Origin: JAJKJG01 sp036386395
GTDB lineage: Bacteria > Pseudomonadota > Alphaproteobacteria > Rhizobiales > Beijerinckiaceae
Direction: 5' to 3'
DNA: 17,033 nucleotides
NCBI GenBank assembly: GCA_036386395.1
Contig: DASVVU010000107.1
Span: 1-17,033, forward strand
The position numbers and the translations under genes were made by a program. Each line of letters starts with the position of its first letter. The stretch's first letter is position 1. Positions 1 through 6,929 of this stretch are shown here, piece after piece. Under the pieces are notes generated by a model. The model was not told the origin of the DNA. It worked only from the letters and a program-made list of their open reading frames with translations, and did no database searches.

Positions 1-1913
1 AGCGCGTCGATGCGGTCGTCCTCGAGGCCGAGCTTCACCGTGTTCTGATAGGTCTTCGGCGGCTCGCCGCCGGTGATGTCGACCGGGTTGCCGGAGGCGC
101 CGAAGGGCGGGATGAACTTCTTGAAGGCCTCGTCGAGATCGGGCGGGAATGACATCAGCTTGAGGTCGTTGTCGACGCAGGCGTCCGAGAGGAGCACGCC
201 CGAGCCGCCGGCGCCGGTGATGATGACGACGTTCTCGCCCTTCGGCGTCGGCAGGACCTGGATGCCGCGGGAGAACTCGAGCATGTCGCGGAGCGAGCGC
301 GCCCGGATGACGCCGGACTGGCGCAGCACGTCCTCGTAGATCTTGTCGTTGCCGGCGAGCGCGCCGGTGTGCGACGAAGCGGCCTTGGCGCCGGCCGAGG
401 TGCGGCCGGCCTTCAGCATGATCACCGGCTTCTTCTTCGAGACGCGCTTCGCGACCTCGGCGAAGGCGCGCCCGTCCTTCAGGTCTTCGCAGTGCTGCGC
501 GATGACCTGGGTGTTGTCGTCCTGCTCGAAGAAGGTCAGAAGATCGTCCTCGTCGATGTCGGACTTGTTGCCGAGGCCGACGATCGCCGAGACGCCCATC
601 TTGGCCGAGCGCGAGAAGCCGATGATCGCCATGCCGATGCCGCCCGACTGCGACGACAGGGCGACCTTCCCCTTCACGTCGTAGGCGGTGCAGAACGTCG
701 CGCAGAGGTTCTCGGGCGTATAGTAGAAGCCGTAGATGTTCGGGCCCATGAGGCGGATGTCGTACTGCCGCCCGATCTTCTGGATCTCCTCCTGGCCCTC
801 GTGGTTGCCGGTCTCGGCGAAGCCCGACGGGATCAGCACCGCCCCCGGGATCTCCTTCTCGCCGCACTCGACGAGCGCCGCCGCCACGAACTTCGCCGGG
901 ATCGCGAAGACCGCGACGTCGATGACGCCCGGCACGTCCTTGACCGACTTGTAGGCCTTGTAGCCGAGGATTTCGTCCGCCTTCGGGTGGATCGGGTAGA
1001 TCTCGCCCTTGTAGCCGCCGTTGATGAGGTTCTTCATCACGGAGTTGCCGATCTTGCCGTCCTCCGCGGAGGCGCCGATCACGGCAAGCCCCTTCGGGCG
1101 CATGATCCGGTTCATGGAGCGCACGATGTCGTCGTGCGGCGGGCGGTAGCGCTGCTCGTGCGGCTCGAAGTCGACCACGATGCGAACGTCCGCGGCGGTC
1201 GCGTCCTTCGCGGTCGCGAAGACCGGGTTGAGGTCGAGCTCGGAAATTTCCGGAAAGTCGCTAACCAGTTGAGAAACCTTGACGATGATGTCCGCAAGCG
1301 CCTCGCGGTTCACGGCCTCGCCGCCGCGCACGCCGCGCAGCATCTCGGCTGCCTGGATGCCGTCGAGCATGGAGAGCGCGTCGTCGCGGGTCGCGGGGGC
1401 GAGGCGGAAGGTCACGTCCTTCAGCACCTCGACCAGGACGCCGCCGAGGCCGAAGGCCACGAGCTTGCCGAAGGAGCCGTCGGTGATCGCGCCGACGATC
1501 ACCTCGGTCCCGCCCTTGAGCATCTGCTGGACCTGCACGCCCTCGATCTTGGCGTCGCTCTTGTACTTCTTCGCGTTGGCGAGGATCGTGTCGTAGCCCT
1601 TCGACACCTCCTCGGCGCTCTTGAGGCCCACGAGCACGCCGCCGGCCTCGGTCTTGTGCAGGATGTCCGGCGAGACGATCTTCAAGACCACGGGGAAACC
1701 CATGCCGGCCGCCTGCTTCGCGGCGTCCTCGGCGGAGTTCGCGACCCCTTCCTTCGGGACCGGGATGCCGTAGGCGTCGCAGACGAGCTTGCCTTCGGGG
1801 GCGGTCAGCGCGGTGCGGCCGTCGGCCTTCACCTTGTCGAGGACCTGCCGGACGGCGCCTTTGGCGTTCGTCGCCGATCCCGCCTCGCGCTGCCTCAGTG
1901 CTGCTTCCGCCAT
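1..1913 (-). CDS. ADP-forming acyl-CoA synthetase (acetate--CoA ligase family), C-terminus cut by window edge
   Basis: Predicted cytosolic enzyme joining a carboxylic acid to CoA with ATP giving ADP, through a phosphohistidine. About 637 residues are visible; the stop lies outside the window. Domains in order: ATP-grasp (about 15-235, with HKTEAGGV, FGLGGVLVE and DLNPVF motifs), CoA-binding Rossmann domain (about 272-370, VIGAS at 278-282), then the succinyl-CoA-ligase-like domain with SSHTGALAG, whose H515 fits the phosphorylated histidine. Classical fused enzymes (Pat/Acd type) carry the ATP-grasp part last, so the order here is the reverse. ATG at 1913 is supported by a perfect AGGAGGA (1921-1927) seven bases upstream. 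It diverges from the gntR-oxc-frc unit and shares its regulatory region, so a role in oxalate use is likely: making oxalyl-CoA or a donor acyl-CoA for Frc. That substrate is inference; acetate, succinate or another acid is equally compatible with the sequence. Confidence 0.88.
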   Translation of the reverse strand, partial: MAEAALRQREAGSATNAKGAVRQVLDKVKADGRTALTAPEGKLVCDAYGIPVPKEGVANSAEDAAKQAAGMGFPVVLKIVSPDILHKTEAGGVLVGLKSAEEVSKGYDTILANAKKYKSDAKIEGVQVQQMLKGGTEVIVGAITDGSFGKLVAFGLGGVLVEVLKDVTFRLAPATRDDALSMLDGIQAAEMLRGVRGGEAVNREALADIIVKVSQLVSDFPEISELDLNPVFATAKDATAADVRIVVDFEPHEQRYRPPHDDIVRSMNRIMRPKGLAVIGASAEDGKIGNSVMKNLINGGYKGEIYPIHPKADEILGYKAYKSVKDVPGVIDVAVFAIPAKFVAAALVECGEKEIPGAVLIPSGFAETGNHEGQEEIQKIGRQYDIRLMGPNIYGFYYTPENLCATFCTAYDVKGKVALSSQSGGIGMAIIGFSRSAKMGVSAIVGLGNKSDIDEDDLLTFFEQDDNTQVIAQHCEDLKDGRAFAEVAKRVSKKKPVIMLKAGRTSAGAKAASSHTGALAGNDKIYEDVLRQSGVIRARSLRDMLEFSRGIQVLPTPKGENVVIITGAGGSGVLLSDACVDNDLKLMSFPPDLDEAFKKFIPPFGASGNPVDITGGEPPKTYQNTVKLGLEDDRIDA

Positions 1914-2055
1914 GTGGGCTCCTCCTGCGAGCTGATTTGATTGTGGTTTCAGGGCCGTGGCTCTAACCGGATCGGCGGGAAAAGGAAGCCCCGCCACGCT
2001 CTAGACCTCCACCAGCCCTTTTGCGCCGCGAGACGAACCCCTCAAGCGGGCCAAG

Positions 2056-2075
2056 TTGGTATTTGGCATACCAAG
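2056..2075. promoter_or_regulatory. GntR-family operator 1 (synthetase side)
   Basis: TTGGTAT (2056-2062) and ATACCAA (2068-2074) form a perfect 7-bp inverted repeat around five bases. The nested near-palindrome TTGGCATACCAA lies at 2063-2074. Read on the minus strand it is TTGGTATGCCAAATACCAA. TTGG-N4-CCAA-like sites are typical of FCD-type GntR regulators. The core recurs as operator 2, and it overlaps the proposed minus-strand -10. Confidence 0.65.
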
Positions 2076-2092
2076 CCGTCTTCCTAAGTCAA
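2065..2092 (-). promoter_or_regulatory. Candidate sigma-70 promoter for the acyl-CoA synthetase
   Basis: On the minus strand TTGACT (2092-2087) is followed after 16 bases by TATGCC (2070-2065). The -35 is strong and the -10 weak. Operator 1 covers the -10, which would let a bound regulator block transcription. The predicted leader is about 145 bases. Confidence 0.4.
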
Positions 2093-2136
2093 GTGCTTTC
2101 AGAAATGCGTATCAATCGGCTATCGCCAGCTCGTGG

Positions 2137-2165
2137 TTGACATCGTGGTATCTGGTATGCCAATC
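2137..2165 (+). promoter_or_regulatory. Candidate sigma-70 promoter for gntR-oxc-frc
   Basis: A consensus TTGACA lies at 2137-2142. With a 17-base spacer the -10 would be CCAATC (2160-2165), which is poor, so the promoter may need an activator or be weak. Operator 2 lies between the two elements. Confidence 0.4.
2146..2164. promoter_or_regulatory. GntR-family operator 2 (gntR side)
   Basis: TGGTATGCCA (2153-2162) is preceded by a direct TGGTAT copy (2146-2151). It shares the core TGGTATGCCAA with operator 1 in the opposite orientation. The two centres are 89 bp apart, about 8.5 helical turns. Its place inside the proposed promoter fits autoregulation of gntR. Confidence 0.6.
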
Positions 2166-2187
2166 GCTCGCCAGCGATGATGGAACC

Positions 2188-2289
2188 ATGATGATGACGT
2201 CTCCTGGGGAGGGCGGAATCATGATGATGACGCCGGATGATGATGACGGCCCGCCGGAGTCGGCGTCCGTGCCAGGAATGTCCTCGTGA
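2188..2289 (+). CDS. Possible 33-residue leader peptide overlapping gntR start
   Basis: A short frame starts at ATG 2188, just downstream of where the proposed promoter would begin transcription. It ends at TGA 2287-2289, overlapping the gntR GTG (2286-2288) as GTGA. The peptide is Met/Asp/Pro-rich and contains an 11-codon repeat: CATGATGATGACG occurs at 2187-2199 and 2220-2232. The ribosome site is weak (TGGA at 2181-2184). I do not recognise it. It may be a translated leader coupling to gntR or simply non-coding ATG-repeat sequence. Confidence 0.22.
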   Translation: MMMTSPGEGGIMMMTPDDDDGPPESASVPGMSS

Positions 2290-3008
2290 ACAGAGCCGAG
2301 CTGAAATGGCCCTTGCCGGACGAGCCTGAGCGGGGCTTCGTCGTCGCCCGCATCCCGGCCGAGGCGAGCTTCAAGTCGAAGGCCTACGCGGCCCTGAAGG
2401 ACGCCATCACCAGGATGGACATCTACGGCTCGCGGGAGCCGGTCATGCTCGACGAACGCGAGCTCTCCGAGAAGCTAGGCGTCAGCCGCACGCCGATCCG
2501 CGAGGCGGTGGCGATGCTCGAGCAGGAGGGCTTCGTGCGCACCGTGCCGCGCCGCGGCATCCTCGTCGTGCGCAAGACCAAGCGCGAGATCGTCGAGATG
2601 ATCGAGGCCTGGGCTGCGCTGGAGAGCATGGCGGCCCGCCTCATCGCCGAGCGCGCCTCGGACGCCGAGATCGCGACGCTGCGCGTCCTCTTCGAGGGCT
2701 TCCGCGACGGCCACGTCCGCGAGCACATGGACGAGTATTCCTCCGCGAACATCGCCTTCCATCAGGCGTTGATCCGCCTGAGCGGGTCGAAGCTCCTCGA
2801 GTCCATGACCGGCAACCTGTTTCTCCACGTGAAGTCGATCCGGCACCGGACGATCTTCGACGACGACCGCGCCGAGCGCTCGATCCGCGACCACATGGCG
2901 ATCATCGAGGCCCTGGAGCGCCGCGACGCGGCGCTTGCCGAGCGCCTCGTCCGGGAGCACACCCTGCGCCTTAGCGAGCACGTCGAGAAGCACGTCGACC
3001 TCGACTGA
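2286..3008 (+). CDS. GntR family transcriptional regulator, FCD subfamily
   Basis: 240-residue DNA-binding repressor/activator, probably sensing oxalate or a CoA ester. An N-terminal tail of about 28 residues precedes a winged helix-turn-helix (about 29-100, with LSEKLGVSRTPIREAVAMLEQEGFV). A C-terminal all-helical FCD domain (about 105-235) follows. FCD metal-site candidates are the NIAFH segment (Asn where many members have Asp), DHMAIIEAL and REHTLRL. GTG at 2286 is chosen because AGGA (2274-2277) lies eight bases upstream and no later start keeps the whole HTH. It is the first gene of gntR-oxc-frc, with only 41 bp to oxc. Two matching operators upstream suggest it controls itself, oxc-frc and the divergent synthetase. 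The ligand is inferred from context, not seen. Confidence 0.9.
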   Translation: MNRAELKWPLPDEPERGFVVARIPAEASFKSKAYAALKDAITRMDIYGSREPVMLDERELSEKLGVSRTPIREAVAMLEQEGFVRTVPRRGILVVRKTKREIVEMIEAWAALESMAARLIAERASDAEIATLRVLFEGFRDGHVREHMDEYSSANIAFHQALIRLSGSKLLESMTGNLFLHVKSIRHRTIFDDDRAERSIRDHMAIIEALERRDAALAERLVREHTLRLSEHVEKHVDLD

Positions 3009-3049
3009 ACCGATCACCGAAACAGCAGAAACCCGAACGGGAGGGAAGA

Positions 3050-4840
3050 ATGGCAGAGACGGCCCTGAAGGAGCGGCAGAAGCCGGAAGCGACGGCGAAC
3101 GAGCTCGGGCAGAAGACCGCGGACGTCGGAACGAGCCATGAGCCGGAGCTGACCGACGGCTTCCACCTCGTCATCGACGCGCTCAAGCTCAACGGCCTCA
3201 CCACCATCTACAACGTGCCCGGCATCCCGATCACCGACCTCGGCCGCATGGCCCAGGCCGAAGGCATCCGCGTGCTCTCCTTCCGCCACGAGCAGAACGC
3301 CGGATACGCCGCCTCGATCGCGGGCTTCCTGACGAAGAAGCCCGGCGTCTGCCTCACGGTTTCGGCGCCGGGATTCCTCAACGGCCTCACCGCGCTCGCG
3401 CACGCGACGACGAACTGCTTCCCGATGATCCTGATCTCCGGCTCGTCCGAGCGCGAGGTTGTCGACCTGCAGCAGGGCGACTACGAGGAGATGGACCAGC
3501 TCGCCATCGCGAAGCCCCTGTGCAAGGCGGCCTTCCGGGTGCTGCACGCGCAGGACATCGGCATCGGCCTTGCGCGCGCGATCCGCGCCGCCGTCTCGGG
3601 TCGCCCGGGCGGCGTTTATCTGGATCTTCCGGCGAAGCTCTTCGGGCAGGTCATGGACGCGGAGGCCGGCCGGAAGTCGCTCGTGAAGGTCATCGACGCG
3701 GCGCCGGCCCAGATTCCGGCGCCGGATGCGGTCAAGCGCGCGCTCGACGTGCTGAAAGGCGCGAAGCGCCCGCTCATCATCCTGGGCAAGGGCGCGGCCT
3801 ACGCGCAGGCCGACGATGCGATCCGCTCGCTCGTCGAGAAGAGCGGCATCCCGTTCCTGCCCATGAGCATGGCCAAGGGCCTCCTGCCCGACACGCATCC
3901 GCAGTGCGCGGGCGCCGCGCGCTCGACGGTGCTGAAGGACGCCGACGTCGTCATGCTGATCGGGGCGCGCCTGAACTGGCTCCTCTCGCACGGCAAGGGC
4001 AAGGCGTGGGGCGATGCGCCGAAGAAGTTCATCCAGGTCGACATCGAGCCGAGGGAGATGGACTCGAACGTCGAGATCGCCGCCCCGCTCGTCGGCGACA
4101 TCGGCTCCTGCGTGCAGGCGCTCCTCGACGGCATGGGCGCGAAGTGGCCCGCTCCTCCGGCCGACTGGACCGGCGCCGTCTCGAAGAAGCGCGAGGAGAA
4201 CGTCGCCAAGATGGCGCCGCGGCTCATGAACAACAACGTGCCGATGGACTACCACGGCGCGCTCGGCGTCCTGCGCACCGTCGTCAAGGAGCGGCCGGAC
4301 GCCATCCTCGTCAACGAGGGCGCCAACACGCTCGACCTCGCGCGCGGCGTCATCGACATGTACCAGCCGCGCAAACGCCTCGACGTCGGCACCTGGGGCG
4401 TGATGGGCATCGGCATGGGCTACGCCATCGCGGCGGCGGTCGAGACCGGCAAGCCCGTGCTCGCGGTCGAAGGCGACTCGGCCTTCGGCTTCTCCGGCAT
4501 GGAGGTCGAGACGATCTGCCGCTACAACCTGCCGGTCTGCGTCGTGGTGTTCAACAACAACGGCATCTACCGCGGCACCGACGTCAATTCCGCGGGTTCC
4601 GATCCCGCCACAACCGTCTTCGTCAAGGGCGCGCGCTACGACAAGCTCGCGGAAGCCTTCGGCGGCGTCGGCGTCAACGCCACGTCGCCTGACGAGCTGA
4701 AGCGCGCGGTCAACGCCGCCATGGACTCGGGGCGGCCGACGCTGATCAACGCGGTGATCGACCCGGCCGCCGGCAGCGAGAGCGGCCGCATCGGCAACCT
4801 CAACCCGCAGAGCCAGCTTCGCAAGAAGCCGACGCAGTAA
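3050..4840 (+). CDS. oxc: Oxalyl-CoA decarboxylase
   Basis: Thiamine-diphosphate enzyme that converts oxalyl-CoA to formyl-CoA and CO2 in the cytosol. 596 residues versus 568 in the Oxalobacter formigenes enzyme; the extra residues are a charged N-terminal tail. Numbering is offset by exactly 25, and all known active-site residues are present: E81 (E56, activates ThDP), Y145 and E146 (Y120, E121), S578 and R580 (S553, R555). The ThDP/Mg motif runs from G475-D476-S477 to N502-N503. Domain order is PYR (about 35-200), central ADP-binding (about 215-370) and PP (about 400-570). ATG 3050 follows GGGAGGG by a few bases. It sits between gntR and frc, with 75 bp to frc that include a hairpin. Function is close to certain; only the role of the N-terminal extension is open. 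Confidence 0.97.
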   Translation: MAETALKERQKPEATANELGQKTADVGTSHEPELTDGFHLVIDALKLNGLTTIYNVPGIPITDLGRMAQAEGIRVLSFRHEQNAGYAASIAGFLTKKPGVCLTVSAPGFLNGLTALAHATTNCFPMILISGSSEREVVDLQQGDYEEMDQLAIAKPLCKAAFRVLHAQDIGIGLARAIRAAVSGRPGGVYLDLPAKLFGQVMDAEAGRKSLVKVIDAAPAQIPAPDAVKRALDVLKGAKRPLIILGKGAAYAQADDAIRSLVEKSGIPFLPMSMAKGLLPDTHPQCAGAARSTVLKDADVVMLIGARLNWLLSHGKGKAWGDAPKKFIQVDIEPREMDSNVEIAAPLVGDIGSCVQALLDGMGAKWPAPPADWTGAVSKKREENVAKMAPRLMNNNVPMDYHGALGVLRTVVKERPDAILVNEGANTLDLARGVIDMYQPRKRLDVGTWGVMGIGMGYAIAAAVETGKPVLAVEGDSAFGFSGMEVETICRYNLPVCVVVFNNNGIYRGTDVNSAGSDPATTVFVKGARYDKLAEAFGGVGVNATSPDELKRAVNAAMDSGRPTLINAVIDPAAGSESGRIGNLNPQSQLRKKPTQ

Positions 4841-4849
4841 CCAGGCGGA

Positions 4850-4875
4850 CGGCCCGTTCTTGACGGAACGGGCCG
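4850..4875 (+). terminator. Hairpin between oxc and frc (partial terminator or mRNA-end stabiliser)
   Basis: CGGCCCGTTC (4850-4859) and GAACGGGCCG (4866-4875) form a perfect 10-bp stem with the loop TTGACG. No T-run follows (CTCCTCAAC), so full termination is unlikely. The hairpin probably protects the oxc message end or lowers frc expression. Confidence 0.55.
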
Positions 4876-4915
4876 CTCCTCAACAATCCGAATTAGAGAT
4901 CGAAGAGGAACGAAG

Positions 4916-6193
4916 ATGGGCAAGGCACTCGAAGGCGTCAGGATCCTCGACTTCACCCACGTGCAGTCGGGGCCGACCTGCACCCAGCTCCTCGCCTGGT
5001 TCGGCGCCGACGTGATCAAGGTGGAGCGTCCGGGCACGGGCGACATCACCCGCGGGCAGCTCCGCGACGTCCCGAACGCGGACTCGCTCTACTTCACGAT
5101 GCTGAACCACAACAAGCGCTCGATCACCCTCGACACCAAGAACCAGAAGGGCAAGGAGGTGCTCGAGGCGCTGGTGAAGCAGTGCGACGTGCTGGTCGAG
5201 AACTTCGCCCCCGGCGTGCTCGACCGCATGCTGCCCTGGGAGCGCATCCAGGAGCTCAACCCGCGCATGATCGTCGCCTCGATCAAGGGCTTCGGCCCGG
5301 GGCCGTACGAGGACTGCAAGGTCTACGAGAACGTCGCGCAGTGCGCCGGCGGCTCGGCCTCGACGACGGGCTTCCGCGACGGCCTGCCGCTCGTCACCGG
5401 CGCGCAGATCGGCGACTCGGGCACCGGCCTTCACCTTGCGCTGGGCATCGTGACGGCCCTGTTCCAGCGCGAGAAAACGGGAAAGGGCCAGCGCGTCACC
5501 TGCGCCATGCAGGACGGCGTGCTCAACCTCTGCCGCGTCAAGCTGCGCGACCAGCAGCGCCTCGCCCACGGGCCCCTCAAGGAATACAGCCAGTTCGGCG
5601 AGGGCATCCCCTTCGGCGACGCGGTGCCGCGGGCCGGCAACGATTCCGGCGGCGGCCAGCCCGGCCGCATCCTCAAGTGCAAGGGCTGGGAGACCGACCC
5701 CAACGCCTACATCTACTTCATCACCCAGGCGCCGGTCTGGGAGGCGATCTGCGACGTGATCGGCGAGCCCGAGTGGAAGACCCACCCAGACTACGCGACG
5801 CCGCCGGCCCGCCTGCCGCGCCTCAACGCGATCTTCGCGCGGATCGAGGAGTGGACCATGACCAAGGACAAGTTCGAGGCCATGGACATCCTCAACAAGT
5901 ACGACATCCCCTGCGGCCCGATCCTGTCGATGAAGGAGATCGCCGAGGACGAGTCGCTCTACGAGACCGGCACGCTTGTCCGCGTGCCGCACCCGATGCG
6001 CGGCGAGTACATCTCGGTCGGCAACCCGATCAAGCTGTCGGACTCGCCCTCCGAGGTCGCCCGCTCGCCGCTTTTGGGCGAGCACACCCAGGAAATCCTG
6101 CGCGAGGTGCTCGGCTTCGGCGACTCCCAGGTCGAGGAGATCGAAGGCTCGGGCGCGCTCGGCGGCGGCGCGCATCGCATCGCGGCGGAGTAA
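4916..6193 (+). CDS. frc: Formyl-CoA:oxalate CoA-transferase
   Basis: Class III (CaiB/BaiF) CoA-transferase moving CoA from formyl-CoA to oxalate, giving formate and oxalyl-CoA, the substrate of Oxc. 425 residues (Oxalobacter Frc 428). The N-terminus carries DFTHVQSGP with the active-site Q17. The catalytic aspartate in GAQIGDSGTG is D167 (D169 in Oxalobacter). The glycine loop reads SGGGQPG instead of GGGGQPG, and the C-terminal LLGEHT motif is present. The segment between the VKLRDQQRL motif and the glycine loop is shorter than in the Oxalobacter protein. ATG 4916 follows AGAGGAA with good spacing. It is the last gene of gntR-oxc-frc. Related succinyl- or acetyl-CoA:oxalate transferases share this fold, but the neighbouring oxc makes formyl-CoA the likely donor. 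Confidence 0.96.
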   Translation: MGKALEGVRILDFTHVQSGPTCTQLLAWFGADVIKVERPGTGDITRGQLRDVPNADSLYFTMLNHNKRSITLDTKNQKGKEVLEALVKQCDVLVENFAPGVLDRMLPWERIQELNPRMIVASIKGFGPGPYEDCKVYENVAQCAGGSASTTGFRDGLPLVTGAQIGDSGTGLHLALGIVTALFQREKTGKGQRVTCAMQDGVLNLCRVKLRDQQRLAHGPLKEYSQFGEGIPFGDAVPRAGNDSGGGQPGRILKCKGWETDPNAYIYFITQAPVWEAICDVIGEPEWKTHPDYATPPARLPRLNAIFARIEEWTMTKDKFEAMDILNKYDIPCGPILSMKEIAEDESLYETGTLVRVPHPMRGEYISVGNPIKLSDSPSEVARSPLLGEHTQEILREVLGFGDSQVEEIEGSGALGGGAHRIAAE

Positions 6194-6199
6194 ATCGCC

Positions 6200-6345
6200 T
6201 CTCCCGCGACCGCCTCTCCCGCTCGCGGGAGAGGCCGACTCGCCGAAGGCGAGCGGGTGAGGGCAAAGCCCGCGCGCCGCGCTTCCGGAAGGCCCTCACC
6301 TCGGTCCCCTCTCCGCGCAAGCGGGACAGGGAGGACCAAGCGGAG
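6200..6345. repeat. Mosaic palindromic intergenic repeat (REP-like), likely terminates frc
   Basis: Three nested palindromes follow frc. GCCTCTCCCG/CGGGAGAGGC is a 10-bp stem (6212-6221/6226-6235, loop CTCG). CTCGCC-GAA-GGCGAG lies at 6239-6253. GGTGAGGGC pairs with GCCCTCACC (6256-6264/6292-6300). A degraded copy of the first unit (CCTCTCCGC-GCAA-GCGGGACAGGGAGG) follows near 6308-6335. Such mosaics are dispersed repeats in Hyphomicrobiales. They have no coding content and could act as a terminator. Confidence 0.6.
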
Positions 6346-6355
6346 CCGTTTGCAG

Positions 6356-6377
6356 CCATGGCGCGGCTGCGCCATGG
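6356..6377. repeat. Perfect 9-bp inverted repeat over the YqhA-like start codon
   Basis: CCATGGCGC (6356-6364), loop GGCT, GCGCCATGG (6369-6377). The stem would hide the ATG at 6374 in the mRNA. It may regulate translation, or it may show that ATG 6386 is the true start. Confidence 0.5.
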
Positions 6378-6892
6378 TGCGATCCATGCTCCGCGTCCTG
6401 CTCCCGCTCCGCTTCATCATGCTCGTCGCGTCCCTCGGCGCGGCGGTCGGGGCGCTCCTCATGTTCTGGCTCGGCGCGTCGAAGACCTTCGACGCGGTCC
6501 GGGCCGCCCTCGGCCGCGAGACCGCGAATTCCGCGATCGGGTCGGTGATGGGGGCGACGGACTCGTTCCTGTTCGGCGTCGTCCTCGTCATCTTCGCCTA
6601 CGCGATCACCTTCGGCTTCGTCGTGGAGCTTCCCGCCGAGGACCGCGCTCGCCTGCCGGCCTGGATGCGGGTCGAGGGCGTCGCCGGCCTCAAGCGCATC
6701 CTCGTCGAGGTGATCCTCGTCTATCTCGTCGTGGACTTCGCGACCGACGTCGCCGAGGCCGAGAGGCACCTCGACTGGCACACCCTCGTCATGCCGGCCT
6801 CGATTCTTCTCATCGCCGCGGCGCTGCGTCTCCTCTCCCACGCGCCGCCCCATCCGGCGCCCACCGACGCTCCGGAGCACGGCTCGGGTTGA
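6374..6892 (+). CDS. YqhA family (UPF0114) inner-membrane protein
   Basis: 172-residue membrane protein with four predicted helices at about 8-33, 63-84, 104-124 and 133-152. The pattern fits the YqhA/UPF0114 family of unknown function: a DSFLFGVVLVIFAYAI helix, a loop with LPAWMRVEGVAGLKR, then a third helix. The length is close to E. coli YqhA (164). The frame is open upstream to 6257 but runs through the palindromic repeat, so ATG 6374 is preferred; ATG 6386 is the alternative. Neither start has a clear ribosome site. The metallo-beta-lactamase gene lies 37 bp downstream and may be co-transcribed. The family call rests on the sequence pattern and length and could be wrong. Confidence 0.72.
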   Translation: MVRSMLRVLLPLRFIMLVASLGAAVGALLMFWLGASKTFDAVRAALGRETANSAIGSVMGATDSFLFGVVLVIFAYAITFGFVVELPAEDRARLPAWMRVEGVAGLKRILVEVILVYLVVDFATDVAEAERHLDWHTLVMPASILLIAAALRLLSHAPPHPAPTDAPEHGSG

Positions 6893-6894
6893 GC

Positions 6895-6921
6895 TTGCCT
6901 TCGCGGCGAAACCCCTTACAC
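6895..6921 (+). promoter_or_regulatory. Possible promoter giving a near-leaderless mRNA
   Basis: TTGCCT (6895-6900), 15 bases, then TTACAC (6916-6921). The start point would fall within a few bases of ATG 6930, which lacks a Shine-Dalgarno sequence. The spacer is short, so this is weak evidence. Confidence 0.25.
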
Positions 6922-6929
6922 GCGGCGCC

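Larger units (their letters stand above)
1914..2285. other. Divergent control region between acyl-CoA synthetase and gntR
   Basis: This 372-bp gap holds the back-to-back promoters, two GntR-type operators and a small candidate leader reading frame, all listed separately. The part next to the synthetase (1928-2050) shows no further recognisable signal. The tract 2172-2245 is rich in ATGATG repeats. Confidence 0.7.

Noticed and set aside
369..1940. Long open frame on the plus strand opposite the acyl-CoA synthetase
   Set aside because: Arg/Asp/His/Val-rich shadow typical of GC-rich antisense frames; the minus strand carries complete family motifs and a perfect ribosome site.
3014..4255. 413-codon minus-strand frame over oxc
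   Set aside because: Antisense shadow of the fully conserved Oxc gene.
4880..6175. 431-codon minus-strand frame over frc
   Set aside because: Antisense shadow; Frc on the plus strand has all catalytic residues.
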